From: an uncultured Oscillospiraceae bacterium
Lineage (GTDB): Bacteria; Bacillota; Clostridia; Oscillospirales; Oscillospiraceae
Direction of reading: 5' to 3'
NCBI GenBank assembly: GCA_934533005.1
Contig: CAKTBC010000082.1
Location: 1-7,944 of the forward strand
DNA length: 7,944 nucleotides
Of this stretch, positions 1 to 5,866 are shown piece after piece. Position 1 is the stretch's first letter; the number at the start of each line of letters is the position of its first letter. Position numbers and translations under genes: made by a program. A model generated the notes under the pieces. That model had not been told where the DNA came from. It worked only from the letters and a program-made list of their open reading frames with translations, and did not search any database.

Positions 1-162
1 TAATCTGAGAGCATTTCTGCTCCGGCAGAACTGCTTCGCATCGGACAGCCTTGGATTTTCGAGGGATTTTTGTTCTTTTGGACGCAGGCGGGCTGTCGCC
101 CGCCAAGGAGAAAAGAGCAAAAAGCACCGAAAAGACTTACCTGCCCGACGTGCGGGCCCTTG
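1..162. other. Non-coding structured segment with nested inverted repeats, at the left window edge
   Basis: I see no convincing gene here. The segment contains several self-complementary elements: a 6-bp hairpin (15-20 with 25-30, loop TCCG), a 7-bp GC hairpin (87-93 with 98-104, loop TGTC), an outer arm pair (67-79 with 111-123, one mismatch over 13 bp) enclosing the GC hairpin, and a 5-bp hairpin (143-147 with 153-157). An alternative pairing of CCTTGG (49-54) with CCAAGG (103-108) is possible. The T- and A-rich arms around a GC core resemble a bidirectional terminator or a dispersed palindromic repeat. The minus frame from 162 leftward is open, but nothing in its residues suggests a protein family. 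Transcription from the promoter at 397-426 would run through this segment. Function unknown. Confidence 0.4.
67..123. repeat. 57-bp imperfect inverted repeat with GC-rich inner hairpin
   Basis: Outer arms TTTTTGTTCTTTT (67-79) and AAAAGAGCAAAAA (111-123) are complementary except at one position. The inner arms GGCGGGC (87-93) and GCCCGCC (98-104) pair perfectly around a 4-base loop. The bases between the two arm pairs (80-86 and 105-110) do not pair well and would form an internal loop. T-rich runs follow the inner hairpin at a distance on either strand, so it could act as a weak bidirectional terminator. A dispersed repeat is an alternative that only a genome search can decide. Confidence 0.45.
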
Positions 163-283
163 TTAATCGACGCTTTCAACGATTTTTGATAACCGCGCCG
201 GGGCAGGGCAAAAAAATATCACCGCTGCCCGGCGTGCGGCGCACGTCGATCCGGGCAATGGTGAGCAGCAGGAAAGAGAGACT

Positions 284-364
284 TTACCGGCCGGTGCGGC
301 CATACGAAGTCCCTGGGATACGTCTCGCCATGCCCCATATTCGTCCGTTACTGCCGCCGTCCAT
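284..364 (-). CDS. Candidate 26-residue small protein or leader peptide
   Basis: The ORF starts with ATG at 362-364 and reads MDGGSNGRIWGMARRIPGTS and six further residues before TAA at 284-286. It was picked for its upstream signals, not its sequence. TAAAGGAGGG (371-380) is a near-perfect Shine-Dalgarno about 7 bases from the ATG, and a good promoter (397-426) places the predicted start site about 26 bases upstream. The peptide is Gly/Arg-rich, has no membrane segment or recognisable domain, and its codons do not show the strong G/C third-position bias of the neighbours. After the TAA the same frame stays open for about 35 more codons. It could be a leader peptide, a small protein, the remnant of a longer gene, or chance. 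An overlapping alternative start at 385-387 in another frame has a poorer ribosome binding site. I do not recognise it. Confidence 0.35.
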   Translation of the reverse strand: MDGGSNGRIWGMARRIPGTSYGRTGR

Positions 365-396
365 GGTAGTCCCTCCTTTAAAGTCATCTTACCCCA

Positions 397-426
397 TATA
401 TAGCACGCTATGCGCCGCCGTGTCAA
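397..426 (-). promoter_or_regulatory. Predicted sigma-70-type promoter for the left-end transcription unit
   Basis: On the minus strand a perfect TTGACA (-35; 421-426) is followed after 18 bases by TATATA (-10; 397-402), giving a start near 390. The -35 box begins only four bases past the U-run of the dctM terminator (430-435), so a new transcription unit begins as the TRAP operon ends. The good ribosome binding site and ATG just downstream support a real promoter. Confidence 0.6.
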
Positions 427-429
427 GGC

Positions 430-465
430 AAAAAAGTGGCGACAGACGCCGAAGCGTCTGCCGCC
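430..465 (-). terminator. Intrinsic terminator of the ldh2-dctPQM operon
   Basis: On the minus strand a 12-bp stem (454-465 with 438-449) closed by a UUCG tetraloop contains one U-G wobble and is followed, after AC, by six U residues (430-435). It begins 39 bases past the dctM TAG. The extra-stable tetraloop plus the U-run make this a textbook Rho-independent terminator. Confidence 0.92.
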
Positions 466-503
466 GGAAACAGGGTGGAAGAGGAGGCGGGGAAAGCCGG
501 AGA

Positions 504-1778
504 CTACGCCCGTCCGGGCAGGAACAGGCTGATCTGCGGGCAGACCATCAGCAGCAGCGTTACAACGAACAGCACGCCGATGACGAGCCACACATCCGGT
601 ATTGTTTCCTCGATGCGTATTTTCAAAATACGGCACGAGGTGAAGAGACACACCGCCAGCGGCGGGGTGACGCCGCCGATGCAGATGCAGAACATGAGCA
701 CGATGCCGTAGGCGACGGGGTCTACGCCGATGCTCTGGATGATGGGGAGGAAGATCGGCGTTGTGAGAATGATGATGGTGAAGGATTCCATGAACGTGCC
801 GAGAATGCACAGAATGAGCACGATGGCGAGATAGATGAGCGCAGGGCTGTGCAGCGCGGAGAGAACGGCGTTCGATACGATCGCCGTGACGTTTTTCATC
901 GTGAGAACCCAGCCGAACGGCGTTGCGGCGGCGATAATGAAAAGGATGGAGGCGCTCGCACGGGCGCTGTCTACGAGCGTGCGGTAGAGCTGCTTCCAGC
1001 TGATCTCCTTATAGACGAACTTGGCGAGCAAAAACGCGTACACCGTGGCGATGGTGGCCGATTCCGTGGGCGTGAACATGCCGGAGAGGACGCCGCCGAG
1101 AATGATGACCGGCATCAGCAGCGGGAGGAGAGCGTCGAGAACGACCATGATGACGTCCTTCACCGTGGAAACGGCGACGCGCTCGCCCTTATAGTTGCGC
1201 CGGATGGCGACAACGACGCTCAGACCGCCGAGCAGGAATACGGCGATGAAGCCCGGGATGAACCCGGCCAAAAACATGCTGCCGATCGACACCCCGGCAT
1301 TTTGCGCGTATACGACCATGCATACGCTTGGCGGTATGACGAGCCCGAGTGTGCCGGAGGCGGCGATGAGCGAGGCGGTGAAGCCCTTATCGTAGCCCTG
1401 ACGCACCATTTCGGGCGCGACGATCGCGCCGATGGAGGCCGTGGTGGCGACGCCGGAGCCGGAGATCGCGCCGAAGAAGCCGCAGCCGAGACTGCCCGCT
1501 GCGCCGAGACCGCCCGGCAGACGGCCCAGCAGAAGGTTGGCAAGGCGCATCAGGCGCGGCGTGGAGCCGTAGACCATGATGGCGCCGGAGAGCACGAACA
1601 GCGGCAGCGCGAGATAGGAAAACGAGTTGATGCCGTCCACCATTTTCTGCACGACGATGGAGATGGGAATGTTGCTGCCGAACACGAGGAAGAACGTGGC
1701 GCTGATGCCGATGGAGAAGCCGACGGGGACGGCGAGCGCGAGACAGATCACGAAAATAACAAACATCCAACCGATCAT
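504..1778 (-). CDS. dctM: TRAP transporter large permease subunit (DctM)
   Basis: This 424-residue integral membrane protein is the ion-coupled transport subunit of a tripartite ATP-independent periplasmic (TRAP) transporter. With DctQ it moves the ligand delivered by DctP across the membrane using a sodium or proton gradient. The protein is almost entirely hydrophobic helices and begins with a membrane segment. It carries the family's Gly/Ser/Thr-rich stretch near residues 95-120 (CGFFGAISGSGVATTASIGA), followed by APEMVRQGYDKGF and GTLGLVIPPS, all typical of DctM. Length is normal for the family (about 425). Start choice: ATG at 1776-1778 has AAGGAGG about 7 bases upstream, and this ribosome binding site overlaps the dctQ stop (TAA at 1791-1793), indicating translational coupling. 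It is the last gene of the operon; the stop is TAG, and the terminator follows at 430-465. Substrate cannot be inferred from this subunit. Confidence 0.95.
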   Translation of the reverse strand: MIGWMFVIFVICLALAVPVGFSIGISATFFLVFGSNIPISIVVQKMVDGINSFSYLALPLFVLSGAIMVYGSTPRLMRLANLLLGRLPGGLGAAGSLGCGFFGAISGSGVATTASIGAIVAPEMVRQGYDKGFTASLIAASGTLGLVIPPSVCMVVYAQNAGVSIGSMFLAGFIPGFIAVFLLGGLSVVVAIRRNYKGERVAVSTVKDVIMVVLDALLPLLMPVIILGGVLSGMFTPTESATIATVYAFLLAKFVYKEISWKQLYRTLVDSARASASILFIIAAATPFGWVLTMKNVTAIVSNAVLSALHSPALIYLAIVLILCILGTFMESFTIIILTTPIFLPIIQSIGVDPVAYGIVLMFCICIGGVTPPLAVCLFTSCRILKIRIEETIPDVWLVIGVLFVVTLLLMVCPQISLFLPGRA

Positions 1779-1790
1779 GAAAGCGCCTCC

Positions 1791-2306
1791 TTAAATCTGC
1801 GTCGGCTGCTCGCCGTCGTCCAGCGGCGAGGGCGCGGCGGGCGCGTCCGTCTCGCGGATCTTCTGCACGATCAGCAGCACAAAATAGGGGATCATCAGTA
1901 TGCCGCTCACAAGCACGCAGCTGTATACGCAGTACATGGGCACGCGGGCGGCGGCGGAGGTGTAATGGCCCATGTTCCGCATCAGCTCGATGGTGTGATA
2001 CGAGAGCAGGGACATGAACGCGAAGCAGACCACAAGATCAAAAACCTCGATCCACTTGCGGATCTTATGCGGGAAGAGATTGATAAAGGCGTCGATGCGG
2101 GTGTGCTCGCTGTGGCGCAGGCACAGCACCGCACCGAGGAACGTGATCCACACCATGGAATAAATGGCAAGCTCCTCCGCCCAGGGAAACACGGAGCTGA
2201 ACAGCGTCCGGCGGATGACCTGCACAAAGGTCAGCAGCGTGACGAATACCATCAGCGCCGCCACGATGGCCTCGATGACCTTTGTGAGAGTGTCGATTTT
2301 CTTCAT
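1791..2306 (-). CDS. dctQ: TRAP transporter small permease subunit (DctQ)
   Basis: This 171-residue small membrane subunit (about four helices) associates with DctM to form the transport unit. The family-typical motif PWAEELAIYSMVW sits near residues 42-54, followed by a hydrophobic helix and the charged HSEHTRID segment. The length matches the DctQ family (about 160-190). I start it at the ATG at 2304-2306 (MKKIDTLTK), preceded by AAAGG about 9 bases upstream. The same frame is open further upstream to an ATG at 2375, but that extension (MSEASFLRSGG...) would be read through the hairpin at 2336-2366 and is not family-like. The C-terminal tail is hydrophilic and Pro/Asp-rich. The gene lies 105 bases after dctP, separated by that stable hairpin, and 12 bases before dctM. 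Confidence 0.92.
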   Translation of the reverse strand: MKKIDTLTKVIEAIVAALMVFVTLLTFVQVIRRTLFSSVFPWAEELAIYSMVWITFLGAVLCLRHSEHTRIDAFINLFPHKIRKWIEVFDLVVCFAFMSLLSYHTIELMRNMGHYTSAAARVPMYCVYSCVLVSGILMIPYFVLLIVQKIRETDAPAAPSPLDDGEQPTQI

Positions 2307-2335
2307 ACAGAGAAACCTTTCTGTCGTTGGACTTG

Positions 2336-2366
2336 GCGTCCTCCCTCCGGAACGGAGGAAGGACGC
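2336..2366 (-). promoter_or_regulatory. Stable intercistronic stem-loop between dctP and dctQ
   Basis: In the minus-strand transcript a 14-bp stem (2353-2366 with 2336-2349) with a single G-U wobble closes a 3-base loop. No U-run follows, so it is not a standard terminator. It lies 45 bases after the dctP stop and 29 bases before the dctQ start. Hairpins at this position in transporter operons often protect the upstream message from 3'-to-5' decay, which would raise the binding protein above the permeases; that role is inferred here. One arm also carries GGAGGGAGG, a Shine-Dalgarno-like stretch sequestered in the stem. Confidence 0.75.
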
Positions 2367-2411
2367 TTCTGACATGGCGGATTTTCTGCCGGGGATCCCG
2401 GCGCGGGAGAG

Positions 2412-3428
2412 TTACTTGCCGGTGGCGAGATCGATCAGCTCGCTGCCGTACTTGGATTCAAACGTCTCCCACACGGGCTGCACGGCGGCGATGAAGGCTT
2501 CCTTATCCACTTCGTTGACTTCCATGCCGGCGTCCTTGCAGATCTGGAGGTTTTCCGCCTCAGAATCCTGATTCAGACGGCGGGTGAACTCCTTTGCCTC
2601 GTCGGAGCACTCGGTGATGATCTGCTTCTGCTCGTCGGTGAGACTGTTCCAGAAGTTATCGGAGAAGAAGAACACGGACGTGTTGTAAATGTGGCCGGAG
2701 AGGGAGAGGTACTTCTGCACCTCGAAAAAGCTGGAGGCGACGATGTTGCTCAGCGGGTTTTCCTGCCCGTCAACGGTGCCCTGCTGCATGGCGGAGTAGA
2801 GCTCGGAGAAGGCCATCGTGATGGCGGAGGTGCCGCAACAGTCAAACATCTGCAGACGGATCTCGCTCTCGGCGGTGCGGAACTTGATGCCCTTCATGTC
2901 GGCGGGCTCCACGACCGGGCGGATATTGTTCGTAAAGTGACGGAAGCCGTTGTCCCAGTAGCCGACGACGTGGCCGCCCTGCGATTCGAGAACTTCGGAG
3001 GCAAGCTTTTTGCCGAACTCGCCGTCGTAGGCGGCGTAGGCTTCCTCATAGCTGGAAAAGAGGAACGGAAGCTCCTCCACGTTGGCGCGGCCGTCGTAGC
3101 CCTGCCAGATGACGGCGCCCATGATCATCGCGGCGTCGAGCGAGCCGGCGACGACCTGCTGCAGGTTCGAGGTATCGTTGCCCAGAACGGCGGAATCGTA
3201 GATATCGCAGGTGATCGTGCCGTTGGACTTCTCTTCCAGCAGACGCTTGAACTCGAGCAGGCCGTACTGGATGGGATGCGTGGAGGCGTTCTGGTGGGAG
3301 ATCTTGATGACGAGGGGCTTTTCGGCGGTGGCTTCGGCGCCGTTCTGCCCAGCGGGGGCGCTGCCGCAGGCGGCAAGCAGCGTGCACAGCATGGCGATGC
3401 ACAGCAGAATGCTCACGATTTTCTTCAT
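2412..3428 (-). CDS. dctP: TRAP transporter substrate-binding lipoprotein (DctP family)
   Basis: This 338-residue extracytoplasmic solute receptor captures the ligand outside the cell and passes it to DctQM. The N-terminus is a lipoprotein signal: basic MKK, a hydrophobic core, and lipobox LAAC with the lipidated Cys at residue 21, then a Ser/Ala/Gly-rich linker. The mature part fits the DctP fold: VIKISHQNAS at the first strand, the conserved Arg of GIKFRT (R184), which in this family usually pairs with the ligand carboxylate, and the hallmark ELYSAMQQGTVDGQENP (about 209-225). This supports a carboxylate ligand, but does not identify it. Start choice: ATG at 3426-3428 directly precedes the signal peptide and has AAGGAGAAGG just upstream. 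An ATG at 3686 in the same frame would prepend 86 low-complexity residues antisense-shadowed by the dehydrogenase, and is rejected. The gene follows the dehydrogenase by 46 bases. Confidence 0.95.
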   Translation of the reverse strand: MKKIVSILLCIAMLCTLLAACGSAPAGQNGAEATAEKPLVIKISHQNASTHPIQYGLLEFKRLLEEKSNGTITCDIYDSAVLGNDTSNLQQVVAGSLDAAMIMGAVIWQGYDGRANVEELPFLFSSYEEAYAAYDGEFGKKLASEVLESQGGHVVGYWDNGFRHFTNNIRPVVEPADMKGIKFRTAESEIRLQMFDCCGTSAITMAFSELYSAMQQGTVDGQENPLSNIVASSFFEVQKYLSLSGHIYNTSVFFFSDNFWNSLTDEQKQIITECSDEAKEFTRRLNQDSEAENLQICKDAGMEVNEVDKEAFIAAVQPVWETFESKYGSELIDLATGK

Positions 3429-3474
3429 TGGGTTCCTTCTCCTTCTATTTCTTCTTTTTCCTGAGGTGCGATCC

Positions 3475-4536
3475 TCAGACCTTCGCAAGATAGTCTTCCG
3501 GCGCGCCGGTGAGCGGGCCGAACGCCATTTCCAAAAGCTCGCGGCAGAGACCGTCGGTGATCTCGATGCCGTCGCGCAATGCTTTCTGCTTGTTGCGCTC
3601 TTCAAGCTCGCCGGGGACGATGATGTGTCCGCCGTCGGCGGTGGGGATGCTCTGGAGATACTCAATAAAGCGGTCCATGTCATCACGGTATTCCTGCAGA
3701 TCGCGGAACGCCGAGATCTTCATGGCCATAAAGAAGTGGCTGAGATTGTTGGGCTTGTCAAGCGTGCCGTACATGCTGTTGATATCCGTGCCGAACTGGC
3801 CGCCGGAGAGCAGCGAGGAGAGGATCTCGAGCAGCACCGCGATGCCGTAGCCCTTGTGCGCGCCCATCGGCGCAAGAAAGCGGGCGGCGTGCGGATCGTC
3901 GGTGGCGCTGCCGTTCTCATCTACGCCCCAGGGGCCGGGGAGCTTCTGATCCTTGAGCCGGTAGTCGAGCACCTTGCCCCAGGCGACCTGGCTTGTGGCC
4001 ATGTCGGAGCTGATGAACGGGTGCCGCCCGGCGGGGGCTACCATGCAGAACGGGTTGTTGCCGATGGCGACGCGCGTCGCGCCCGGCGGCGCCATGAGCG
4101 GCTCAACGTTTGAGCAGCTGAAGGCGATCATGTCGTTTTTGGCGAGGCGCTCGCAGTAATACGCCGCCGTGCCGTAATGGTTGCTGTTGCGCACCGCGAC
4201 GCAGGCGATACCGTTCTCCTCCGCTTTGCGGCGGCAGATATCCACCGCGCGGGAGGATACGATCGCGCCGAGACCGTTGCCGCCGTCGATTGTGGCGGAA
4301 AACGGCGTTTCGTGCACGATGCGGATGTCGGCGTGGGGATCGGTGCCGCCCTGCTGGATGCGCTTGATGTAATTCTCCACACGGAGAACGCCGTGGGAGT
4401 GCATACCGCGGATGTTGGCGTCCAGCAGACTGCCGGCCAGCGTCGCCGCATCCTCATTGGTAAGACCATTTTTTTCAAAAATCGTGGTGACGAGCCGCTG
4501 AAGCTTGTCTACCGGTACATACAGTTTTTCGGGCAT
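3475..4536 (-). CDS. Ldh2/YlbC/YiaK-family NAD(P)-dependent 2-hydroxyacid (malate/lactate-type) dehydrogenase
   Basis: This 353-residue cytoplasmic enzyme belongs to the malate/L-lactate dehydrogenase family unrelated to classical Rossmann MDH/LDH. Members interconvert 2-hydroxy and 2-keto acids (malate, lactate, ureidoglycolate, sulfolactate, 2,3-diketo-L-gulonate). Visible hallmarks are NIRGMHSHGVLRVENY (41-56, catalytic-type His in HSHG), RNSNHYGTAAYY (116-127), GNNPFCMVAP (159-168), SSDMATSQVAWGKV (176-189) and MGAHKGYGIAVLLE (224-237). Length is normal (about 330-360). Start: ATG at 4534-4536 with GAGAGGTAG upstream; the longer in-frame ATG at 4725 would run through the promoter and operator and is rejected. 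It is first in the operon with dctPQM, so its substrate is probably the imported compound. The set parallels E. coli yiaK with yiaMNO, but that substrate assignment is only an analogy. Confidence 0.9.
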   Translation of the reverse strand: MPEKLYVPVDKLQRLVTTIFEKNGLTNEDAATLAGSLLDANIRGMHSHGVLRVENYIKRIQQGGTDPHADIRIVHETPFSATIDGGNGLGAIVSSRAVDICRRKAEENGIACVAVRNSNHYGTAAYYCERLAKNDMIAFSCSNVEPLMAPPGATRVAIGNNPFCMVAPAGRHPFISSDMATSQVAWGKVLDYRLKDQKLPGPWGVDENGSATDDPHAARFLAPMGAHKGYGIAVLLEILSSLLSGGQFGTDINSMYGTLDKPNNLSHFFMAMKISAFRDLQEYRDDMDRFIEYLQSIPTADGGHIIVPGELEERNKQKALRDGIEITDGLCRELLEMAFGPLTGAPEDYLAKV

Positions 4537-4633
4537 TTTACTACCTCTCATGTGTTTCAGGTTCAGTTTCGCAGAGAATTTCCGGGGAAATGCCGCGCCG
4601 CCCGCCGTGCCGGACGGCGCCTCCGGTTGGCGG

Positions 4634-4649
4634 AAATTGGTACTCAAAA
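4634..4649. promoter_or_regulatory. Possible degenerate second operator half-site
   Basis: AAATTGGT at 4634-4641 repeats the left half of the main operator (4654-4661) exactly 20 bases away, about two helical turns, so both would face the same side of the DNA. The right half (ACTCAAAA) does not match the dyad. It may be a weak cooperative site or coincidence. Confidence 0.3.
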
Positions 4650-4653
4650 CACA

Positions 4654-4669
4654 AAATTGGTTCAACCAG
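4654..4669. promoter_or_regulatory. GntR/FadR-type operator at the ldh2-dctPQM operon
   Basis: AAATTGGTTCAACCAG contains the perfect dyad TGGTT-C-AACCA (core 4658-4668). TGGT-N3-ACCA is the form known for PdhR- and LldR-like members of the FadR subfamily of GntR. The identical 16 bases recur in front of gntR (5867-5882). The core lies at roughly +8 to +18 of the predicted operon start, a position expected to block initiation or early elongation, so repression relieved by a carboxylate inducer is the likely mode. Confidence 0.8.
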
Positions 4670-4682
4670 TCTTGACAATATA

Positions 4683-4712
4683 ATCTTAGCTGAGCGGGGA
4701 AGCAAATGTCAA
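4683..4712 (-). promoter_or_regulatory. Predicted promoter of the ldh2-dctPQM operon
   Basis: On the minus strand TTGACA (4707-4712) is followed after 18 bases by TAAGAT (4683-4688; 4 of 6 consensus bases), giving a start near 4676 and a leader of about 140 bases before the dehydrogenase ATG. The leader is GC-rich around 4590-4625, where short hairpins can form (for example CCGGA/TCCGG), and has a small ATTTC/GAAAT hairpin near 4575-4590. The imperfect -10 suits a regulated promoter, and the operator sits just downstream. Confidence 0.6.
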
Positions 4713-4886
4713 TACGCGATTGCATTTTCTACAGAGAGGCAAAAACCGGCCTGCGGCCGCACGGGGGAAATGTGTCGAAAACGCGCCCGCAATGCGGCGA
4801 AAAACGGAACAAACCGCGCGGAAAACCGGGAAATACGGCGCAGAATTGTCGGGTAACGCGAGAGAAACGGAAAAAAAGGTCAACAT

Positions 4887-4924
4887 GCCCCGGCGCCGCG
4901 GAAACGTTTTCGCGGCGCCGGGGC
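4887..4924. repeat. 38-bp near-perfect GC-rich palindrome
   Basis: Arms GCCCCGGCGCCGCG (4887-4900) and CGCGGCGCCGGGGC (4911-4924) are perfectly complementary, and the central ten bases also pair apart from one position (4901 with 4910, a G-U in plus-strand RNA). In the minus-strand transcript the hairpin is followed by nine bases and then a run of seven U, too far for a standard terminator. It may be a back-up terminator for gntR, the end of an unannotated small RNA, or a protein-binding or cruciform site. Confidence 0.6.
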
Positions 4925-4965
4925 GAAAAAGAGAAAACCGGCAACCTGAACAAAAAACCGGTTAT

Positions 4966-4980
4966 ATTGGTACGGCCAAT
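4966..4980. promoter_or_regulatory. Candidate third operator-like dyad
   Basis: ATTGGTACGGCCAAT has perfect 5-base arms (ATTGG and CCAAT) and reads TGGT-ACG-GCCA, one base off the TGGT-N3-ACCA pattern of the two strong operators. It lies about 300 bases upstream of the operon operator, between gntR's terminator and the operon promoter. An auxiliary site for DNA looping is possible; a chance dyad is equally so. Confidence 0.3.
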
Positions 4981-4998
4981 TTTGCGGTATCGACAGGC

Positions 4999-5039
4999 AA
5001 AAGAAACCGCCTTCCGCCGGAAGCTTCCGGCGGAAGGCG
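4999..5039 (-). terminator. Intrinsic terminator of gntR
   Basis: Positions 5008-5039 form a perfect 32-bp palindrome: in RNA a 14-bp stem with an AGCU loop. On the minus strand it is followed by GUUUCUUUUG. It starts about 60 bases after the gntR stop. The opposite strand lacks a U-run, so the direction is clear. It separates gntR from the downstream operon. Confidence 0.85.
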
Positions 5040-5099
5040 AGGGCATGAGACCAGTTTGCGGGGGAAGGGAAACCAATTCAGAGTGAGCCGGGAGGCGGT

Positions 5100-5804
5100 T
5101 CAGCGGCCGAGCTGGCTGAGAAGATAGAGCTTTTCCATGTGCACCATGTGCTGCTCCATGGCCTCGGCCGCGGCGGCGGGATCGTTGTTGGCGATGGTCT
5201 CGGTGATACGGGCGTGGAGCGGGTTGCCGACGTTGACCGAGTCGGGGACGTTTTTCCAGATATCCGCGCTCGCGAGAATCACGCCCTTGATGACCGTGTG
5301 CAGCTCGAGAAGGATGGCGTTGTGCGTGATGCGCGCGATCTCCTGGTGGAACTCATAGTCGGCCAGAATATGCGCTTCGATGGCGGCGTCGGTTTTCGTG
5401 TATTTTCCGGTCGCCTCCACCTTTTTCAGCGCATCGCGGAGGCGTAGCTTATCGTCGCGCGTGGCGCTTCGCGCCGCCGCCTGCACAATGCCCATTTCGA
5501 TCACGCGCCGCGCCTGCATCATCTCGTTCCAGCTGTAGCGCTCGAGGATCTGGCGGGCGTCCATGACCTTTTGCAGCGCTTCGCTGTCATCCTGCAGATA
5601 GGTGCCGCTGCCGCGGCGCGTGGAGGCGAGACCGATCGCCTCAAAGTAATGCAGCGCTTCGCGCACGGTGTTCCGGCTGACGCCGAGCTGCTGCGCGAGC
5701 GTGCGCTCGGCGGGGAAGCGGTCGCCCGGCTTGAGCTCTCCGCTGCGGATCATGCCGCGGATGTGCGCAATGACTTCCTGCGCGGCGGTATTGGTCATTT
5801 CCAT
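5100..5804 (-). CDS. GntR-family transcriptional regulator, FadR subfamily with FCD ligand-binding domain
   Basis: This 234-residue DNA-binding regulator has an N-terminal winged helix (about 9-72; PGDRFPAERTLAQQLGVSRN then TVREALHYFEAIGL, ending in the wing RRGSGTYL) and an all-helical C-terminal FCD domain (about 95-225). Residues placed like the FCD metal/carboxylate site are D149, H153, H197 and H219. FCD regulators sense carboxylates such as pyruvate, lactate or gluconate, which fits the neighbouring dehydrogenase-TRAP operon. Start: ATG at 5802-5804 with GGGAGGA 6 bases upstream; a second Met at codon 3 is also possible. It has its own promoter (5834-5862), an operator copy upstream (5867-5882) and a terminator (4999-5039). 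The recognition sequence expected of this subfamily matches the shared 16-bp site, so autoregulation and control of the operon are likely. Ligand unknown. Confidence 0.93.
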   Translation of the reverse strand: MEMTNTAAQEVIAHIRGMIRSGELKPGDRFPAERTLAQQLGVSRNTVREALHYFEAIGLASTRRGSGTYLQDDSEALQKVMDARQILERYSWNEMMQARRVIEMGIVQAAARSATRDDKLRLRDALKKVEATGKYTKTDAAIEAHILADYEFHQEIARITHNAILLELHTVIKGVILASADIWKNVPDSVNVGNPLHARITETIANNDPAAAAEAMEQHMVHMEKLYLLSQLGR

Positions 5805-5833
5805 GCTCTGTCCTCCCGGTGGTTTTCACCGGT

Positions 5834-5862
5834 ATTATAGCAGGGGGTTGCCGCTTTCGCAA
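5834..5862 (-). promoter_or_regulatory. Predicted gntR promoter
   Basis: On the minus strand TTGCGA (-35; 5857-5862) is followed after 17 bases by a perfect TATAAT (-10; 5834-5839). The start would be near 5827, leaving a short leader of about 22 bases that holds the GGGAGGA ribosome binding site. The operator copy lies just upstream of the -35. Confidence 0.75.
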
Positions 5863-5866
5863 GAAG

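Larger units (their letters stand above)
4713..4998. other. Intergenic stretch without a recognised gene
   Basis: Between the operon promoter and the gntR terminator there are about 290 bases with no supportable gene. It is A-rich on the plus strand, with purine tracts (for example seven A at 4872-4878), and holds the 38-bp palindrome (4887-4924) and an operator-like dyad (4966-4980). Two overlapping plus-strand ORFs cross it, but they are Lys/Arg/Gly-rich, lack ribosome binding sites and run into the antisense of gntR. A TATAAC-like -10 on the minus strand (4961-4966) has no good -35, so a small RNA ending at the palindrome is possible but weakly supported. Confidence 0.5.

Noticed and set aside
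163..810. 215-codon minus-strand frame overlapping the end of dctM
   Set aside because: The first part is an out-of-frame His/Arg-rich reading of dctM and crosses the operon terminator. Only the signals near 364 are credible, and they point to another frame.
51..2372. 773-codon plus-strand open frame antisense to dctQ and dctM
   Set aside because: Its protein is a charged Asp/Glu/Arg/His-rich string with no family features, lacks a ribosome binding site, and is the expected antisense shadow of GC-rich genes with strong codon bias.
2412..3686. Long 424-codon form of dctP
   Set aside because: The extra 86 residues are low-complexity and overlap the dehydrogenase end; the signal peptide, lipobox and ribosome binding site place the start at 3428.
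4672..4684. Plus-strand TATAAT (4679-4684) beside TTGACA (4672-4677), suggesting a divergent promoter
   Set aside because: The two boxes are nearly adjacent, so they cannot form one promoter. The best -35 for the TATAAT is TTGGTT at 16 bases, only three matches, and no plausible plus-strand gene follows.
4706..5127. Plus-strand ORFs of 126 and 135 codons in the ldh2-gntR intergenic region
   Set aside because: No ribosome binding site, Lys/Arg-rich composition from A-rich and palindromic DNA, and they cross two hairpins and enter the antisense of gntR.
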